Below, piece by piece: positions 1-8,499 of a DNA stretch of 64,000 bases (position 1 is its first letter; each line of letters opens with the position of its first letter). The stretch is from Haloarcula sp. CBA1127 (GTDB lineage: Archaea > Halobacteriota > Halobacteria > Halobacteriales > Haloarculaceae): NCBI RefSeq assembly GCF_001485575.1, contig NZ_BCNB01000006.1, positions 2,666,001 to 2,730,000 of the forward strand. The letters are read 5' to 3'. The notes beneath the pieces were generated by a model. The model was given only the letters and a program-made list of their open reading frames with translations, was not told the origin of the DNA and made no database searches. The position numbers and the translations under genes were made by a program.

Positions 1-645
1 GAGGTCCTCGACAGTCGACTGGAACGTAGTCAGCGTGGTGTTCACCTCGCCGGCCGCTGTCTCGACCTCCCTTGGCGAGCGGTTGCCGTCGTCGGGCGCA
101 GTATCAGGGCCTGCTTGACTGTCAGCTCCGTCGGGGTTGTCTGTTGACTCCGGCGATTGGGTATCGGGTACCTGGGTTGCTGTCTCGTCCGATATCGTCG
201 CTGATTCGGCTTCTCCATCGCTGAACACGGCGTTTGCGAACGCTTCTCGGTTCGCCCAGTCGAACCCGTCGATCCCGTTGACGCGGTTGCTCACCGTCGA
301 GGCAGTGACGCCGAGCTTCTCCGCGAGGTCCCGCTGGGACGCAGTGGGGTGGTGCTGAATCGCCCGGATCGTCTCACGTTCTGTCGACGAGAGGTCCGCA
401 GGGGCTGGATATGACTGTGATTCTGTCGACGGTTCACTCTGTGACTGGTCGGCTGTTTCCGTCTCGTCGGCCTCAGCTGGGTCGCCGTGTTCCTCAAGAA
501 CTCGCTCGACCAGTTCCGCTGTCGCACTCGGTACCTCGGCCGCAAGCTCTGCGATAGACGCTTCAGGGTTCTCAGCCGCTACATCGAGTATTTGCTTGTG
601 ACGCATCGATTTGGGGGCCGTTCGGCCGTTCGTTGATTTGCTCAT
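1..645 (-). CDS. winged-helix (MarR-like) transcriptional regulator, C-terminus outside the window
   Basis: An open frame of 215 codons runs from an ATG at 645 off the left edge with no stop, so the protein is partial. The first ~45 residues form a helix-turn-helix-like unit (RHKQILDVAAENPEASIAEL). After an acidic Ser/Thr/Glu linker, a second and clearer winged-helix HTH lies around residues 80-125 (TERETIRAIQHHPTASQRDL followed by EKLGVTASTVSNRVNGI), as in haloarchaeal Lrp/MarR-like regulators. The remainder is a low-complexity acidic tail. A second in-frame ATG at 606 would remove 13 residues. The AT-rich upstream region with a 12-base palindrome may be an autoregulatory site. DNA binding is inferred from the HTH; the target is unknown. 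Confidence 0.75.
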   Translation of the reverse strand, partial: MSKSTNGRTAPKSMRHKQILDVAAENPEASIAELAAEVPSATAELVERVLEEHGDPAEADETETADQSQSEPSTESQSYPAPADLSSTERETIRAIQHHPTASQRDLAEKLGVTASTVSNRVNGIDGFDWANREAFANAVFSDGEAESATISDETATQVPDTQSPESTDNPDGADSQAGPDTAPDDGNRSPREVETAAGEVNTTLTTFQSTVEDL

Positions 646-719
646 TGATATCACCACGGAGGGAAGGTCCCGCCACCCGATCCCCCAACCTGATACACAT
701 TTGACTGAAACCAACGGAA

Positions 720-765
720 TTGTCAAAAGCTTTTGGTTAGCCACAAACATTAATTAAGATGTTAT
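720..765. promoter_or_regulatory. AT-rich promoter region with two inverted repeats
   Basis: Between the leftward regulator gene and the rightward lipoprotein gene lies a perfect 12-base palindrome, CAAAAGCTTTTG (724-735). It is followed by AACAT/ATGTT arms (746-750 and 759-763) around TTAATTAA. This is the most AT-rich stretch nearby and is placed to serve the regulator at 645. An operator role is inference. The lipoprotein gene appears to have its own TATA-like TTTATC near 883, about 25 bases ahead of its ATG. Confidence 0.4.
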
Positions 766-911
766 TTAACCTGACGTCGCCTGCTCCATCAGCGACACAG
801 ACGACCCAGAGCGAGGAGACACGTCTATTCCGGACCGGACTGGAAACGGTCGGTCAAAACTGAACCCAACCCTTCTGAAAGCATTTATCCGGGGCAGGGC
901 AACGCAGAGCC

Positions 912-1739
912 ATGTACCGCCGTCGCGTTCTGGCACTCTGCGGACTGGCTATCACCGGTGCAGGGTGTCAGGGTGAGACCGAGGACACCGGGACAGTGAC
1001 GCCGGTGCCGTCACCAGAAGTCAGCGAAACCGACACTGGGTCGCCGCCCGATGTGGCCGTCACGAACGCCGTAGTGGTACCGGGCGTCGTGATTCCCCGC
1101 ACTGACTCTATCAGCGTTGAACCGACAGCCGGCCAGTTCCTCGTCCTCACGACGACCGTCAAGGACTCGGGCGTAGACCGGGGCGCGTTCTCGCTCAGAT
1201 TCAATGGGTCGACGTACAGCCCCGAGACGTTCAGGAACGGTCTGTATCGCGACGGCGAGTGGGGCCGACAGTTCACCGAGGCCGGTGGGCCGCTGGTCTT
1301 CGATCTCCCGGAAACCGGCTCAGCCAGCGACGCCAGACTGTCCTGGCCGGGCGGAGAGTGGACGCCGCCGGAGGCAGTTCAGAACAGGCTCAAAGCGCCG
1401 TTACCGTCATTCGACGTGACTCTCGACGGCCCGGAGCGCGTTACTGAGCCCGCCATGCCGACGCTCGAAATAACGGTCACGAACACGGGCGACACCGCTG
1501 GGCGGTACGTCATCGCACTCAACCGAGCCGGCCCGCGCGTCGCCTACGCGCCCGTCGGTCGGTTTGATGGGGAACTGAAGCCGGGAGAAACAGATACTAT
1601 CACGCGCGAAGGTAAAACACCGTACGTCGACGATACAGAGCCGCGTGAAGTCACGTACCATCTCCGGGCCCCCGAAGATCACAACAACGCGACACACCGA
1701 ATCAAGCCGGTCGACGAGGAAACTGTGACCGAGTCGTAG
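912..1739 (+). CDS. haloarchaeal surface lipoprotein of unknown function
   Basis: 275 residues. The N-terminus has an Arg-rich start (MYRRR), a short hydrophobic stretch and a lipobox ending in cysteine (ITGAGC, Cys19), so the protein is probably lipid-anchored outside the cell. A Thr/Pro/Glu-rich linker follows, then a beta-rich body. Around residues 180-205 (PTLEITVTNTGDTAGRYV) it resembles CARDB/NEAT-like beta-sandwich repeats common in haloarchaeal surface proteins. The TATA-like TTTATC near 883 and the ATG at 912 fit a leaderless transcript. No enzymatic motif was seen. Confidence 0.75.
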   Translation: MYRRRVLALCGLAITGAGCQGETEDTGTVTPVPSPEVSETDTGSPPDVAVTNAVVVPGVVIPRTDSISVEPTAGQFLVLTTTVKDSGVDRGAFSLRFNGSTYSPETFRNGLYRDGEWGRQFTEAGGPLVFDLPETGSASDARLSWPGGEWTPPEAVQNRLKAPLPSFDVTLDGPERVTEPAMPTLEITVTNTGDTAGRYVIALNRAGPRVAYAPVGRFDGELKPGETDTITREGKTPYVDDTEPREVTYHLRAPEDHNNATHRIKPVDEETVTES

Positions 1740-1816
1740 CGGCCCATCGGTTCGAACGCCGTCTTTTCGTCGCAGAAAGTCACCGAGCAGCCGTGCGTTG
1801 GCGCAGGAGTGCCGCC

Positions 1817-2089
1817 TCAGACCCCTTCGAGGTCGGACCGGTACTCGTTGATGGCGTCGTCGGCGTCTTCGATAGCACCAGTCACGTCTTCGGCGTCACC
1901 GCTACTGAGGTCGTTGAGCGCCGACTGGATGCGGGCGAGTCGACCGTGGTCCGGGCCGCGTTCGTCAGTCGCAAGACTGTCAAGCTGGTCGGCGAGTTCG
2001 GCGAGGCGTTCGCTCGCCTCATCGCTGCCAGTGTCTTCGGCCGCCGATTCGAGCAGTTCACTCGCGGACGCGAGTTCTTCGCGTGTCAT
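1817..2089 (-). CDS. small conserved haloarchaeal helical protein (DUF7553-like)
   Basis: About 90 residues from the ATG at 2089. An upstream in-frame ATG at 2206 would add 39 residues of cysteine-containing, non-acidic sequence that does not look coding, so the shorter start is preferred. The protein is almost entirely amphipathic helix with a strongly acidic composition (MTREELASASELLESAAEDT; later GPDHGRLARIQSALNDL). It matches my memory of a haloarchaeal family of this length with unknown function. No catalytic residues are visible. Confidence 0.7.
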   Translation of the reverse strand: MTREELASASELLESAAEDTGSDEASERLAELADQLDSLATDERGPDHGRLARIQSALNDLSSGDAEDVTGAIEDADDAINEYRSDLEGV

Positions 2090-2271
2090 ACGTGGCAATT
2101 TACAGATGGGGACTAAAACGATTCGGCTTACCAGAGCGAGTTCATTTAAACAGACCAGTGAGTATTGAGCAGGCGGCGTGGCAACTCTGTGGACGACGCT
2201 CACCACGGTACGGACAGACTGCCTGCATTATCTTGCACCGCGCTCTTTGGCACGCGCCGAACGTGGAGCTT

Positions 2272-2288
2272 TATGTGTGTAACACATA
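2272..2288. promoter_or_regulatory. 17-base inverted repeat overlapping the TATA region
   Basis: TATGTGT-GTA-ACACATA is a perfect inverted repeat with 7-base arms. It ends 14 bases before the ATG at 2303 and overlaps the TTTATG stretch that would act as TATA box. A bound repressor there would block transcription of the downstream gene. The operator role is inferred from position and symmetry only. Confidence 0.45.
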
Positions 2289-2302
2289 CGCATGGGTGAC
2301 GA

Positions 2303-2554
2303 ATGGACGCACAAACTGAACGGTCGCCGCTACACGTCTCGCACACCGACCACGACGACGGCTGGACGGTCGCCGTCGACCTCGACTCGCTTCAGGTCAG
2401 CGACGACCACGTGACAGTCGATATCATCGGGACGGAAGCCATCGTTGCCGTCGATGCCCCGCACCTCCAGACGGAGTTCGACATCGACCTGCCGGCCGCT
2501 GGCGCAGTCCAGACACTCAGGAACGGCGTGCTCACGCTATCACAGCGGAGCTAA
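2303..2554 (+). CDS. small conserved haloarchaeal protein (DUF7127-like, Hsp20-like fold possible)
   Basis: 83 residues, acidic, no cysteines, no membrane segment. The body is a run of short beta strands (GWTVAVDLDSLQVSDDHVTV, then AIVAVDAPHLQTEFDIDLP), and the C-terminal QTLRNGVLTLS resembles the end of alpha-crystallin/Hsp20 domains. It is similar to a haloarchaeal family of unknown function. A 17-base inverted repeat lies over its promoter. The chaperone-like fold is a guess from strand pattern. Confidence 0.65.
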   Translation: MDAQTERSPLHVSHTDHDDGWTVAVDLDSLQVSDDHVTVDIIGTEAIVAVDAPHLQTEFDIDLPAAGAVQTLRNGVLTLSQRS

Positions 2555-2660
2555 CGCTGTCGCTGACTGCCTGTCCAGCCCTTGTTCCGCCGTTGTGATG
2601 ATTTCATGACACGACGCAACTCCACAAGGGATTTCAGCGTGATACTGGAAGCGTTCAGTG

Positions 2661-3671
2661 ATGACTACCCATCCTGACCGAGACTCGAGCGACCTGCCAA
2701 CGATTCGGGGCTCGGTGCCGCCGCTCCGTGCGTGGATTCGAACGTTTCTCATCGGCCTCTGTATGGGCAGTGCCGACGGCGTCCCTGGCGTCTCTGGCGG
2801 GACGATCGCGCTTATCGCCGGAGTCTACGAGCGACTTATCGCCGCAATTACCGCCTTCACGCCGGGACGGATACTTCGGTTTTTACGCGCACTCGCTCCC
2901 GTAGACGGCGGTGTCGACATCCGTGGTGCGTTTTCCGAACTTCTCGAAGTAGATATCTGGTTCCTCCTCGCGCTGGTCGCTGGCGTCGCCACCGCCGTTG
3001 TCATCGTGTCGCGAATCGTCACCATCGCCAGCAAGGAGACGCCGGCACTCCTCTTCGGGTTCTTCTTCGGGCTCATCGCCGCCTCAGCGGTAGTGCTACT
3101 CCGCAGTCTCACTGTTGAATCCCCGTTCCAGGTCGGGGCCGGCGTCGTTGGCTTTCTGATCGCGTTCTTCGTGTCCGGTGTGTCGACATCCGCCACAGCT
3201 GGTGGCAGTCTCCCACTGGTCTTCTTCGCCGGTATGATCGCTGTCAGCGCAATGATTCTGCCCGGCATCTCGGGGTCGCTGTTGCTCATCATCCTCGGCC
3301 AGTACACCCCTATGACGAAGGCCCTCAAGGAGTTCGTCGACGCACTCATCGCGCTCGTTACTGGCGGCCCAACCGAAGACGTGACCACGACCGCCGTGCC
3401 GGTCGTGACGTTCATTGTCGGCGGGCTCGTCGGGTTGTTCACCATCGCGCGCGTCGTCCGTCGGGCGCTCGATTACAACCGCCGGGCCACGCTGGCCTTC
3501 CTCGTCGCGCTCGTCGTCGGTGCGCTGCGCGCCCCCGTCGTGGAAGTGCAGGACAAAGTGGGTTTTTCGACGGATGTGCTCATCGCGTTCGTCGCCGCTG
3601 GTGCCGTCGGCGCGGTCTTCCTGCTCGTGCTCGACTGGTACGCCGTCGACCTCGACCTCGATAAGGTCTAA
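2661..3671 (+). CDS. DUF368 membrane protein, candidate polyprenyl-phosphate translocase
   Basis: 336 residues from the ATG at 2661; a GTG directly before it is an equally possible start. The N-terminal family signature GSADGVPGVSGGTIALIAG lies near residues 32-52, and a related repeat (MILPGISGSLLLIILGQY) sits mid-protein, giving the two-repeat hydrophobic layout of DUF368 proteins (about 8-9 membrane segments). Bacterial DUF368 (PopT) proteins recycle undecaprenyl phosphate across the membrane. In an archaeon the equivalent cargo would be dolichyl phosphate, used for S-layer N-glycosylation. The cargo is inference. The gene stands alone, convergent with the next gene with only 5 bases between the stops. 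Confidence 0.85.
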   Translation: MTTHPDRDSSDLPTIRGSVPPLRAWIRTFLIGLCMGSADGVPGVSGGTIALIAGVYERLIAAITAFTPGRILRFLRALAPVDGGVDIRGAFSELLEVDIWFLLALVAGVATAVVIVSRIVTIASKETPALLFGFFFGLIAASAVVLLRSLTVESPFQVGAGVVGFLIAFFVSGVSTSATAGGSLPLVFFAGMIAVSAMILPGISGSLLLIILGQYTPMTKALKEFVDALIALVTGGPTEDVTTTAVPVVTFIVGGLVGLFTIARVVRRALDYNRRATLAFLVALVVGALRAPVVEVQDKVGFSTDVLIAFVAAGAVGAVFLLVLDWYAVDLDLDKV

Positions 3672-3676
3672 GCCAA

Positions 3677-4780
3677 TTAGAAGCCCCATGCGCGGCGGTA
3701 CTGCGGCGGCCCCTCTATTTCGTCGGTCGCGTCGAGTTCTTTTGCAGCAGTCATCGCGAAGTACGGGTCCCGCAGGTGTTCGCGGCCGACGATAGCCATA
3801 TCGGCGCGGTCGTTAGCGATAATGGCCTCGGCCTGTTCGGGCGTCGTGATGCCGCCGACAGCGCCGACGGCGATGTCAGACTCGGTTTCCGCTCGAATCT
3901 GCTCGGCGTACTGGAGTTGGTAGTTCGGGCCGGCGTAGTCGGGGCGGGATTCGGGGTGGATGCCGCCGCCGCTCACGTCGATGAAGTCCGCACCGATGTC
4001 GGCGAGTCGGTCCGACAGGCGAACGGAGTCCTCGACAGTCCATGCGTCGCAGTCGGGGAGCCAGTCCGTCGCCGAGATACGGACGAACACCGGCTTGTCG
4101 TCGGGCCAGACCTCCCGGACGGCAGCAGTGACCTCCCGTGTCAGCCGCGTGCGACCCTCAAAGTCGCCGCCGTAGTCGTCCTCGCGGTGGTTCGTCACTG
4201 GCGAGAGGAACTGATGCAGGAGATAGCCGTGGGCAGTGTGGACCTCTGCAACCTCGAAGCCGGCGTCGAGTGCACGCTCGGCGGCGGTGCGGAACGAATC
4301 GATGACAGCCTCGATACCGTCCTGGTCGAGCGCCGTCGTCGGTGGGGCCTCGTCGTCTTCGTACGGCCACGGGTCGTCACTCGGGCCGACGACTTCCCAG
4401 CCCCCGTCGTCGGGCTGGAGCGGGTCGTGCCCATCCCACGGTCGTTCAACGGAAGCTTTCCGGCCGGCGTGGGCCATCTGAATGCCCGGTACGCTGCCCT
4501 GTTCGCTGATGAACTCCGTAATCGGCTCCAGCGCCGCCGCGTGCTCGTGGCTCCAGATACCCAGGTCTTCCGGGGAGATGCGACCGCGAGCTTCGACGGC
4601 GGTCGCTTCGGTCATGACCAGCCCCGCGCCGCCAACGGCACGGGAGCCGAGGTGGGTGCGGTGCCAGTCGGTGGCGAGGCCATCGCGGGCGTCACAGGAA
4701 TACTGGCACATCGGTGAGACCATGACGCGATTCGGGACTGTCGTCTCGCGGAGTTCTAGCGGTGAGAACAGTGCAGTCAT
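3677..4780 (-). CDS. NADH:flavin oxidoreductase, Old Yellow Enzyme family (YqjM-type)
   Basis: 367 residues from the ATG at 4780. The upstream in-frame ATG at 4879 adds a non-acidic stretch and is rejected. The fold is an FMN-binding TIM barrel. Visible landmarks: PMCQYS near residues 23-28 (the redox-tuning Cys of YqjM-type enzymes), QMAHAGRKAS near 100, HTAHGYLLHQFLSP near 180-194 with the paired His that bind the substrate carbonyl, and a C-terminal phosphate-binding region (AVGAVGGI, then IVGREHLRDPYF). Such enzymes reduce activated C=C bonds with NAD(P)H; the natural substrate is not predictable. The gene is about 100 bases from the RFAP-synthase-like gene and on the same strand. Confidence 0.9.
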   Translation of the reverse strand: MTALFSPLELRETTVPNRVMVSPMCQYSCDARDGLATDWHRTHLGSRAVGGAGLVMTEATAVEARGRISPEDLGIWSHEHAAALEPITEFISEQGSVPGIQMAHAGRKASVERPWDGHDPLQPDDGGWEVVGPSDDPWPYEDDEAPPTTALDQDGIEAVIDSFRTAAERALDAGFEVAEVHTAHGYLLHQFLSPVTNHREDDYGGDFEGRTRLTREVTAAVREVWPDDKPVFVRISATDWLPDCDAWTVEDSVRLSDRLADIGADFIDVSGGGIHPESRPDYAGPNYQLQYAEQIRAETESDIAVGAVGGITTPEQAEAIIANDRADMAIVGREHLRDPYFAMTAAKELDATDEIEGPPQYRRAWGF

Positions 4781-4880
4781 CGACGGGGGTTTGCTGGCAA
4801 GACGGATAACCGCACTGGCGGCTGCAAGAGTCGTCGCTTGTGCCGGTGACTTATACTGAACGGCCCCGCCGCAAGGCACC

Positions 4881-5846
4881 CTATTCAGTCAGCGACGCAC
4901 CAGTGTTCCGGGGCGCAACGACACGAACCGTTCCGTCGACATCGGCCGCATCGAGTGCCAGCACACCCGCGTCACGGGCCTCCGATTCGTAGTCCGCTGT
5001 CGTCAGTCCCCAGACAGTCGGCCCCCAGGAACTCTGGCCGGCCCCGGAGATGACCGGGGCGCTCGCCAGTGAATCGACGAGTGCGCCGGCGGGCGGGCGA
5101 TAGACCCCGCCCTGTTCGTCGGCGTACCACGCACCGTTGAGTCGGCCCAGCCGCGCCGCGGCCTGTCCGAAGTCGTCGTGGTCTCTGGTCGCAATCGCGG
5201 GAAGGACCCGACGAGTCAGTAACGTCGAAATCTCGTCGGCAATGCCTGGGTCGGCGCGCTCGACGGCTTGCCGCATACTCTGGTCTTCCGCGGTCCCGCT
5301 CTGGCCGGGGTCGGTGTCCGGGACAACGATAACAAAACGCCAGTGTGCGGGCACGTCGTGATGCGCCAGCACTGGCGGCACGTCCCAGTCACCTTCCGCT
5401 GGGGGTTCGGCAGTGAACCGCTCCGTCGGGTGCCCGCCGTCGACGATGAACCCGCCCGACTCGAACGCGGCGACGCCGACGCCGCTCCGGCCACCCCGTC
5501 CCAGTTGCGGCGCGTAGGTCCGTGCGTCAGCGGTCCGGTCGTAGGCTCGAACGACGGCGATGAGCGTCGCCAGCGAGAGCTGTGTGCCGCTCCCGAGGCC
5601 GACGTGTCGCGGGAACCGCTCTTCGACAGAGACAGCAGCGCCGGGCACGTCGAGCGCGTCAACGACGCGCCGAACGTACGGCTCAGTCGCCGGGTCATCA
5701 CACTGCACCGTGTCGGCCCGTGTCGCCTCGACGGTCAGCCGCGGCTCGTCGAGGGCAAGCCCGACGCCCCCATAAAGGCGCTCGTGGGCGAGCGAGAGGT
5801 TCTGAAACCCGAAGTGGAGTCGCGCAGCGGTCGTGACCGTCGGCAT
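4881..5846 (-). CDS. beta-ribofuranosylaminobenzene 5'-phosphate (RFAP) synthase family protein, GHMP fold
   Basis: 321 residues. The N-terminal RLHFGFQNLS and the glycine/serine-rich GHMP loop PRHVGLGSGTQLSLA (about 79-93) are characteristic of archaeal RFAP synthases. A second glycine-rich segment (GRGGRSGVGVAAFESGGF, about 126-143) and a C-terminal SGAGQSSWGPTVWGL complete the pattern. In methanogens the enzyme joins p-hydroxybenzoate or pABA to PRPP in the first committed step of methanopterin synthesis. Haloarchaea use folate-type cofactors, so the exact product here is uncertain. Other pterin genes occur elsewhere in this window (52.8 and 61.9 kb). Confidence 0.85.
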   Translation of the reverse strand: MPTVTTAARLHFGFQNLSLAHERLYGGVGLALDEPRLTVEATRADTVQCDDPATEPYVRRVVDALDVPGAAVSVEERFPRHVGLGSGTQLSLATLIAVVRAYDRTADARTYAPQLGRGGRSGVGVAAFESGGFIVDGGHPTERFTAEPPAEGDWDVPPVLAHHDVPAHWRFVIVVPDTDPGQSGTAEDQSMRQAVERADPGIADEISTLLTRRVLPAIATRDHDDFGQAAARLGRLNGAWYADEQGGVYRPPAGALVDSLASAPVISGAGQSSWGPTVWGLTTADYESEARDAGVLALDAADVDGTVRVVAPRNTGASLTE

Positions 5847-5935
5847 ACCGCGGCGGAAGTTCCCGACGGAAAAGAACCTGCTGTCACCGGTGGGTTTCGC
5901 CGTGCTCTCATGTTGGACGTTAGCGTGAGTACAAG

Positions 5936-5943
5936 TTATTTAA
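5936..5943 (+). promoter_or_regulatory. TATA box of ilvD
   Basis: TTATTTAA sits 25 bases ahead of the ATG at 5968, the spacing expected for a leaderless haloarchaeal transcript that starts at or next to the start codon. Confidence 0.55.
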
Positions 5944-5967
5944 GGTTGCCCATGGCTTCGGTGAAAT

Positions 5968-7695
5968 ATGAGCAATCAGGAGCGGCAAGAACGTCCGGAA
6001 AAAGACCCGGACCTGCGGAGTACCGAGGTAACGGAGGGGTACGAGAAGGCCCCCCACCGCGCGATGTTCCGTGCGATGGGCTACGACGACGAGGATCTCT
6101 CCTCGCCGATGATCGGCGTTGCGAACCCCGCTGCCGACATCACGCCGTGTAACGTCCATCTCGACGACGTGGCCGACGCCGCCTACGACGGCATCGACGA
6201 CACCGAAGGGATGCCAATCGAGTTCGGGACTATCACCATCTCCGACGCCATCTCGATGGGGACCGAGGGGATGAAGGCGTCGCTCATCTCCCGCGAGATA
6301 ATCGCCGACTCGGTCGAACTCGTCACCTTCGGCGAGCGCATGGACGGCATCGTCACCATCGGCGGCTGTGACAAGAACATGCCCGGGATGATGATGGCCG
6401 CCATCCGGACGGACCTGCCAAGCGTCTTCCTCTATGGCGGCTCCATCATGCCCGGCGAGCATGACGGGCGTGAGGTCACTATCCAGAACGTCTTCGAGGG
6501 CGTCGGTGCGGTCGCCGACGGGGAGATGAGCGAAGGCGAGCTCGACGAGATGGAACGCCACGCCTGCCCCGGTGCGGGCTCCTGTGGCGGGATGTTCACC
6601 GCCAACACGATGGCGTCTATCTCTGAGGCGCTCGGCTTCGCGCCGCTCGGGTCGGCCTCGCCGCCGGCTGAACACGAATCCCGCTACGAGGAGGCTCGCC
6701 GGGCCGGCGAACTCGCTGTCGAGGTGGTGCAGGAACGCCGTAGCCCCTCGGACTTCCTCACCCGCGAGTCCTTCGAGAACGCCATCGCTCTGCAGGTCGC
6801 AGTCGGCGGTTCGACCAACGCCGTCCTTCACCTGCTCGCGCTCGCGGCGGAGGCCGGCATCGACCTCGACATCGAGACGTTCAACGAAATCAGCGCCCGG
6901 ACGCCCAAAATCGCCGACCTCCAGCCCGGCGGCGAGCGGGTCATGAACGACCTCCACGAGGTCGGCGGTGTCCCGGTCGTGTTGCGCGCCCTGAACGACG
7001 CCGGCCTGCTTCACGGTGACGCGCTCACGGTCACGGGCAACACAATCGCAGAGGAACTCGAACAGATCGACCCGCCAACGGTCGAGGACCTCGATGTGGA
7101 CTATCTCAACACTGTCGAGGACCCGATTCACGAGCGCGGTGCAATCCGTATCCTCTCGGGCAACCTCGCGCCCGACGGCGCTGTCATCAAGATTACCGGC
7201 GAGGACCACCTTCACCACGAGGGGCCGGTCCGCGTGTTCGAACAGGAAGAAGGGGCGATGGAGTACGTGCAGGAAGGCCACGTCGAGTCCGGCGACGTGA
7301 TCTGTATCCGCAACGAGGGGCCACAGGGCGGCCCCGGGATGCGAGAGATGCTGGGCGTGACCTCGGCCGTCGCCGGCCAGGGCCACGCCGAGGACGTGGC
7401 GCTGTTTACCGACGGCCGCTTCTCCGGCGCGACCCGCGGCTTCTCTATCGGCCACGTCGCCCCAGAGGCGTTTGTCGGCGGCCCAATCGCCGCGCTGGAG
7501 GACGGTGACACCATCACCATCGACATCGACGACCACGAACTGTCGGTCGACCTCACTGAGGACGAGATGGAACAGCGCCTCGAAGACTACGATCCAGAAC
7601 CGACGTACGACAGCGGCGTGCTGGCCAAGTATCACAACGACTTCGGCTCCGCAGCCAATGGTGCGGTGACGAACCCCGGCGCGAAGTGGAAGTGA
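5968..7695 (+). CDS. ilvD: dihydroxy-acid dehydratase
   Basis: 575 residues, full length. It dehydrates 2,3-dihydroxy-isovalerate and 2,3-dihydroxy-3-methylvalerate in valine/isoleucine synthesis. The iron-sulfur cluster cysteines are visible at Cys61 (TPCNVHLDD), Cys134 ([10 protein letters not shown]) and Cys206 ([11 protein letters not shown]). The C-terminal [14 protein letters not shown] and [20 protein letters not shown] segments are also standard. Cytoplasmic. No other branched-chain amino-acid gene is adjacent. The last 12 codons plus following sequence recur 172 bases downstream (see repeat). The start is fixed by a TATA box at 5936. Confidence 0.97.
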   Translation: MSNQERQERPEKDPDLRSTEVTEGYEKAPHRAMFRAMGYDDEDLSSPMIGVANPAADITPCNVHLDDVADAAYDGIDDTEGMPIEFGTITISDAISMGTEGMKASLISREIIADSVELVTFGERMDGIVTIGGCDKNMPGMMMAAIRTDLPSVFLYGGSIMPGEHDGREVTIQNVFEGVGAVADGEMSEGELDEMERHACPGAGSCGGMFTANTMASISEALGFAPLGSASPPAEHESRYEEARRAGELAVEVVQERRSPSDFLTRESFENAIALQVAVGGSTNAVLHLLALAAEAGIDLDIETFNEISARTPKIADLQPGGERVMNDLHEVGGVPVVLRALNDAGLLHGDALTVTGNTIAEELEQIDPPTVEDLDVDYLNTVEDPIHERGAIRILSGNLAPDGAVIKITGEDHLHHEGPVRVFEQEEGAMEYVQEGHVESGDVICIRNEGPQGGPGMREMLGVTSAVAGQGHAEDVALFTDGRFSGATRGFSIGHVAPEAFVGGPIAALEDGDTITIDIDDHELSVDLTEDEMEQRLEDYDPEPTYDSGVLAKYHNDFGSAANGAVTNPGAKWK

Positions 7696-7754
7696 GAAAC
7701 CGACAATAATCGGACGTTTCACCGGACCGAACGGAGTGAGGGCCGGTTTTTTCG

Positions 7755-7823
7755 CCCACGTTTTTCGAGGACCCCTCCCGCAGCGCCGATGGCGCGAGGA
7801 AGGGGGACGCTGAAAAAGGTGGG
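7755..7823. other. long imperfect stem-loop between ilvD and its duplicated tail
   Basis: The outer arms, CCCACGTTTTT (7755-7765) and AAAAAGGTGGG (7813-7823), pair with one mismatch. Inside, CCCCTCCC faces a GGAAGGGGG run. The apex is a perfect GCGCC-GAT-GGCGC hairpin (7783-7795). The shape and T-tract suggest a structured RNA end or a small dispersed intergenic element of haloarchaea. No protein is encoded. Confidence 0.5.
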
Positions 7824-7831
7824 TGGCTAGC

Positions 7832-7908
7832 GGTGCGGTGACGAATCCTGGTGCGAAGTGGGACTGAGAGCCAAACGAGAGTCAGAGTTTTCACCGGACC
7901 GAACGGAG
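7832..7908 (+). repeat. duplicated 3' end of ilvD (ungapped 77-base match to 7660-7736)
   Basis: Positions 7832-7908 align without gaps to 7660-7736, which spans the last 12 codons, the stop and the next 41 bases of ilvD. The coding part preserves the peptide [10 protein letters not shown] with three synonymous third-base changes, then Asp instead of the final Lys, then the same TGA. The last 20 bases of the two copies are identical. The copy has no start codon or upstream ilvD sequence, so it is a non-functional remnant. It could be left by an insertion, or by recombination with a diverged allele. Confidence 0.8.
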
Positions 7909-7930
7909 CCGTCAGCCCGGCAGTACAGAC

Positions 7931-8173
7931 TTATTTCCGTGTGACCGTAATGAGGCCCTCTTTGAGCGCCGCTTCGAACCGCTCGTCCAGTGTCATCTGG
8001 TCCCAGCCGTCAGGCCGATTCTCCGTGGCGATTGCAGAGAGCGACTCGACCAGCGACCTGTGGAGGAACCGCCCGTTCTCGCCGCACTCGCTGCAGGTCC
8101 TGATGATCGACCGAACCTCGAAGTTCCGCTCGACGGCGTCCTGACATCGGGCGCACACGTACGTTTCGGACAC
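7931..8173 (-). CDS. small zinc-ribbon protein
   Basis: 80 residues. Two CxxC knuckles (Cys7-x-x-Cys10 in YVCARCQD and Cys27-x-x-Cys30 in TCSECGE) should hold one zinc ion. A helical C-terminal half contains EALKEGLITVTRK. Haloarchaea carry many such short zinc-binding proteins, mostly of unknown role; nucleic-acid or protein contacts are likely. The following 300 bases on the upstream side hold no gene. Confidence 0.7.
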   Translation of the reverse strand: MSETYVCARCQDAVERNFEVRSIIRTCSECGENGRFLHRSLVESLSAIATENRPDGWDQMTLDERFEAALKEGLITVTRK

Positions 8174-8499
8174 ACCTAGCTATACGCTGTCCGGATACTC
8201 GGTTGTTGTGAATCCTTTCACTTGAGTATCATTACTGGCTATCGGTTGTCCCGTCGACGGCCCTTCCTCTCGGCAATCACCACACAGTTCTCTAGTCTGG
8301 AGACAGCCATCGGAATACGAGAGGGCCGTATAGCGACCAGCCAGCCCAGTTAGCGGGCCAACACAGAAGACGACCGGTCACTGCGGATGGCGCTAGTCAG
8401 TATTGGTCACAGGGGCTCGTCCCGTTGTCGGTTCCTGTCGCATTGTTATCATGACTACTAAACATATTTACAATCCCAGTACAAATCGTGGGCGTGTTG
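8174..8499. other. intergenic region ahead of the sensor kinase gene
   Basis: About 325 bases without a convincing ORF. The right end carries a likely TATA box (CATATTTA, 8463-8470) about 30 bases before the kinase ATG. The rest shows no clear repeat, RNA gene or operator. Confidence 0.5.

Noticed and set aside
5920..7722. A 600-residue open frame on the reverse strand over ilvD
   Set aside because: It is the exact antisense of the well-supported ilvD gene. In high-GC DNA with third-position bias such shadows are common. Its composition (Arg/Val/His rich) is not that of a haloarchaeal protein.
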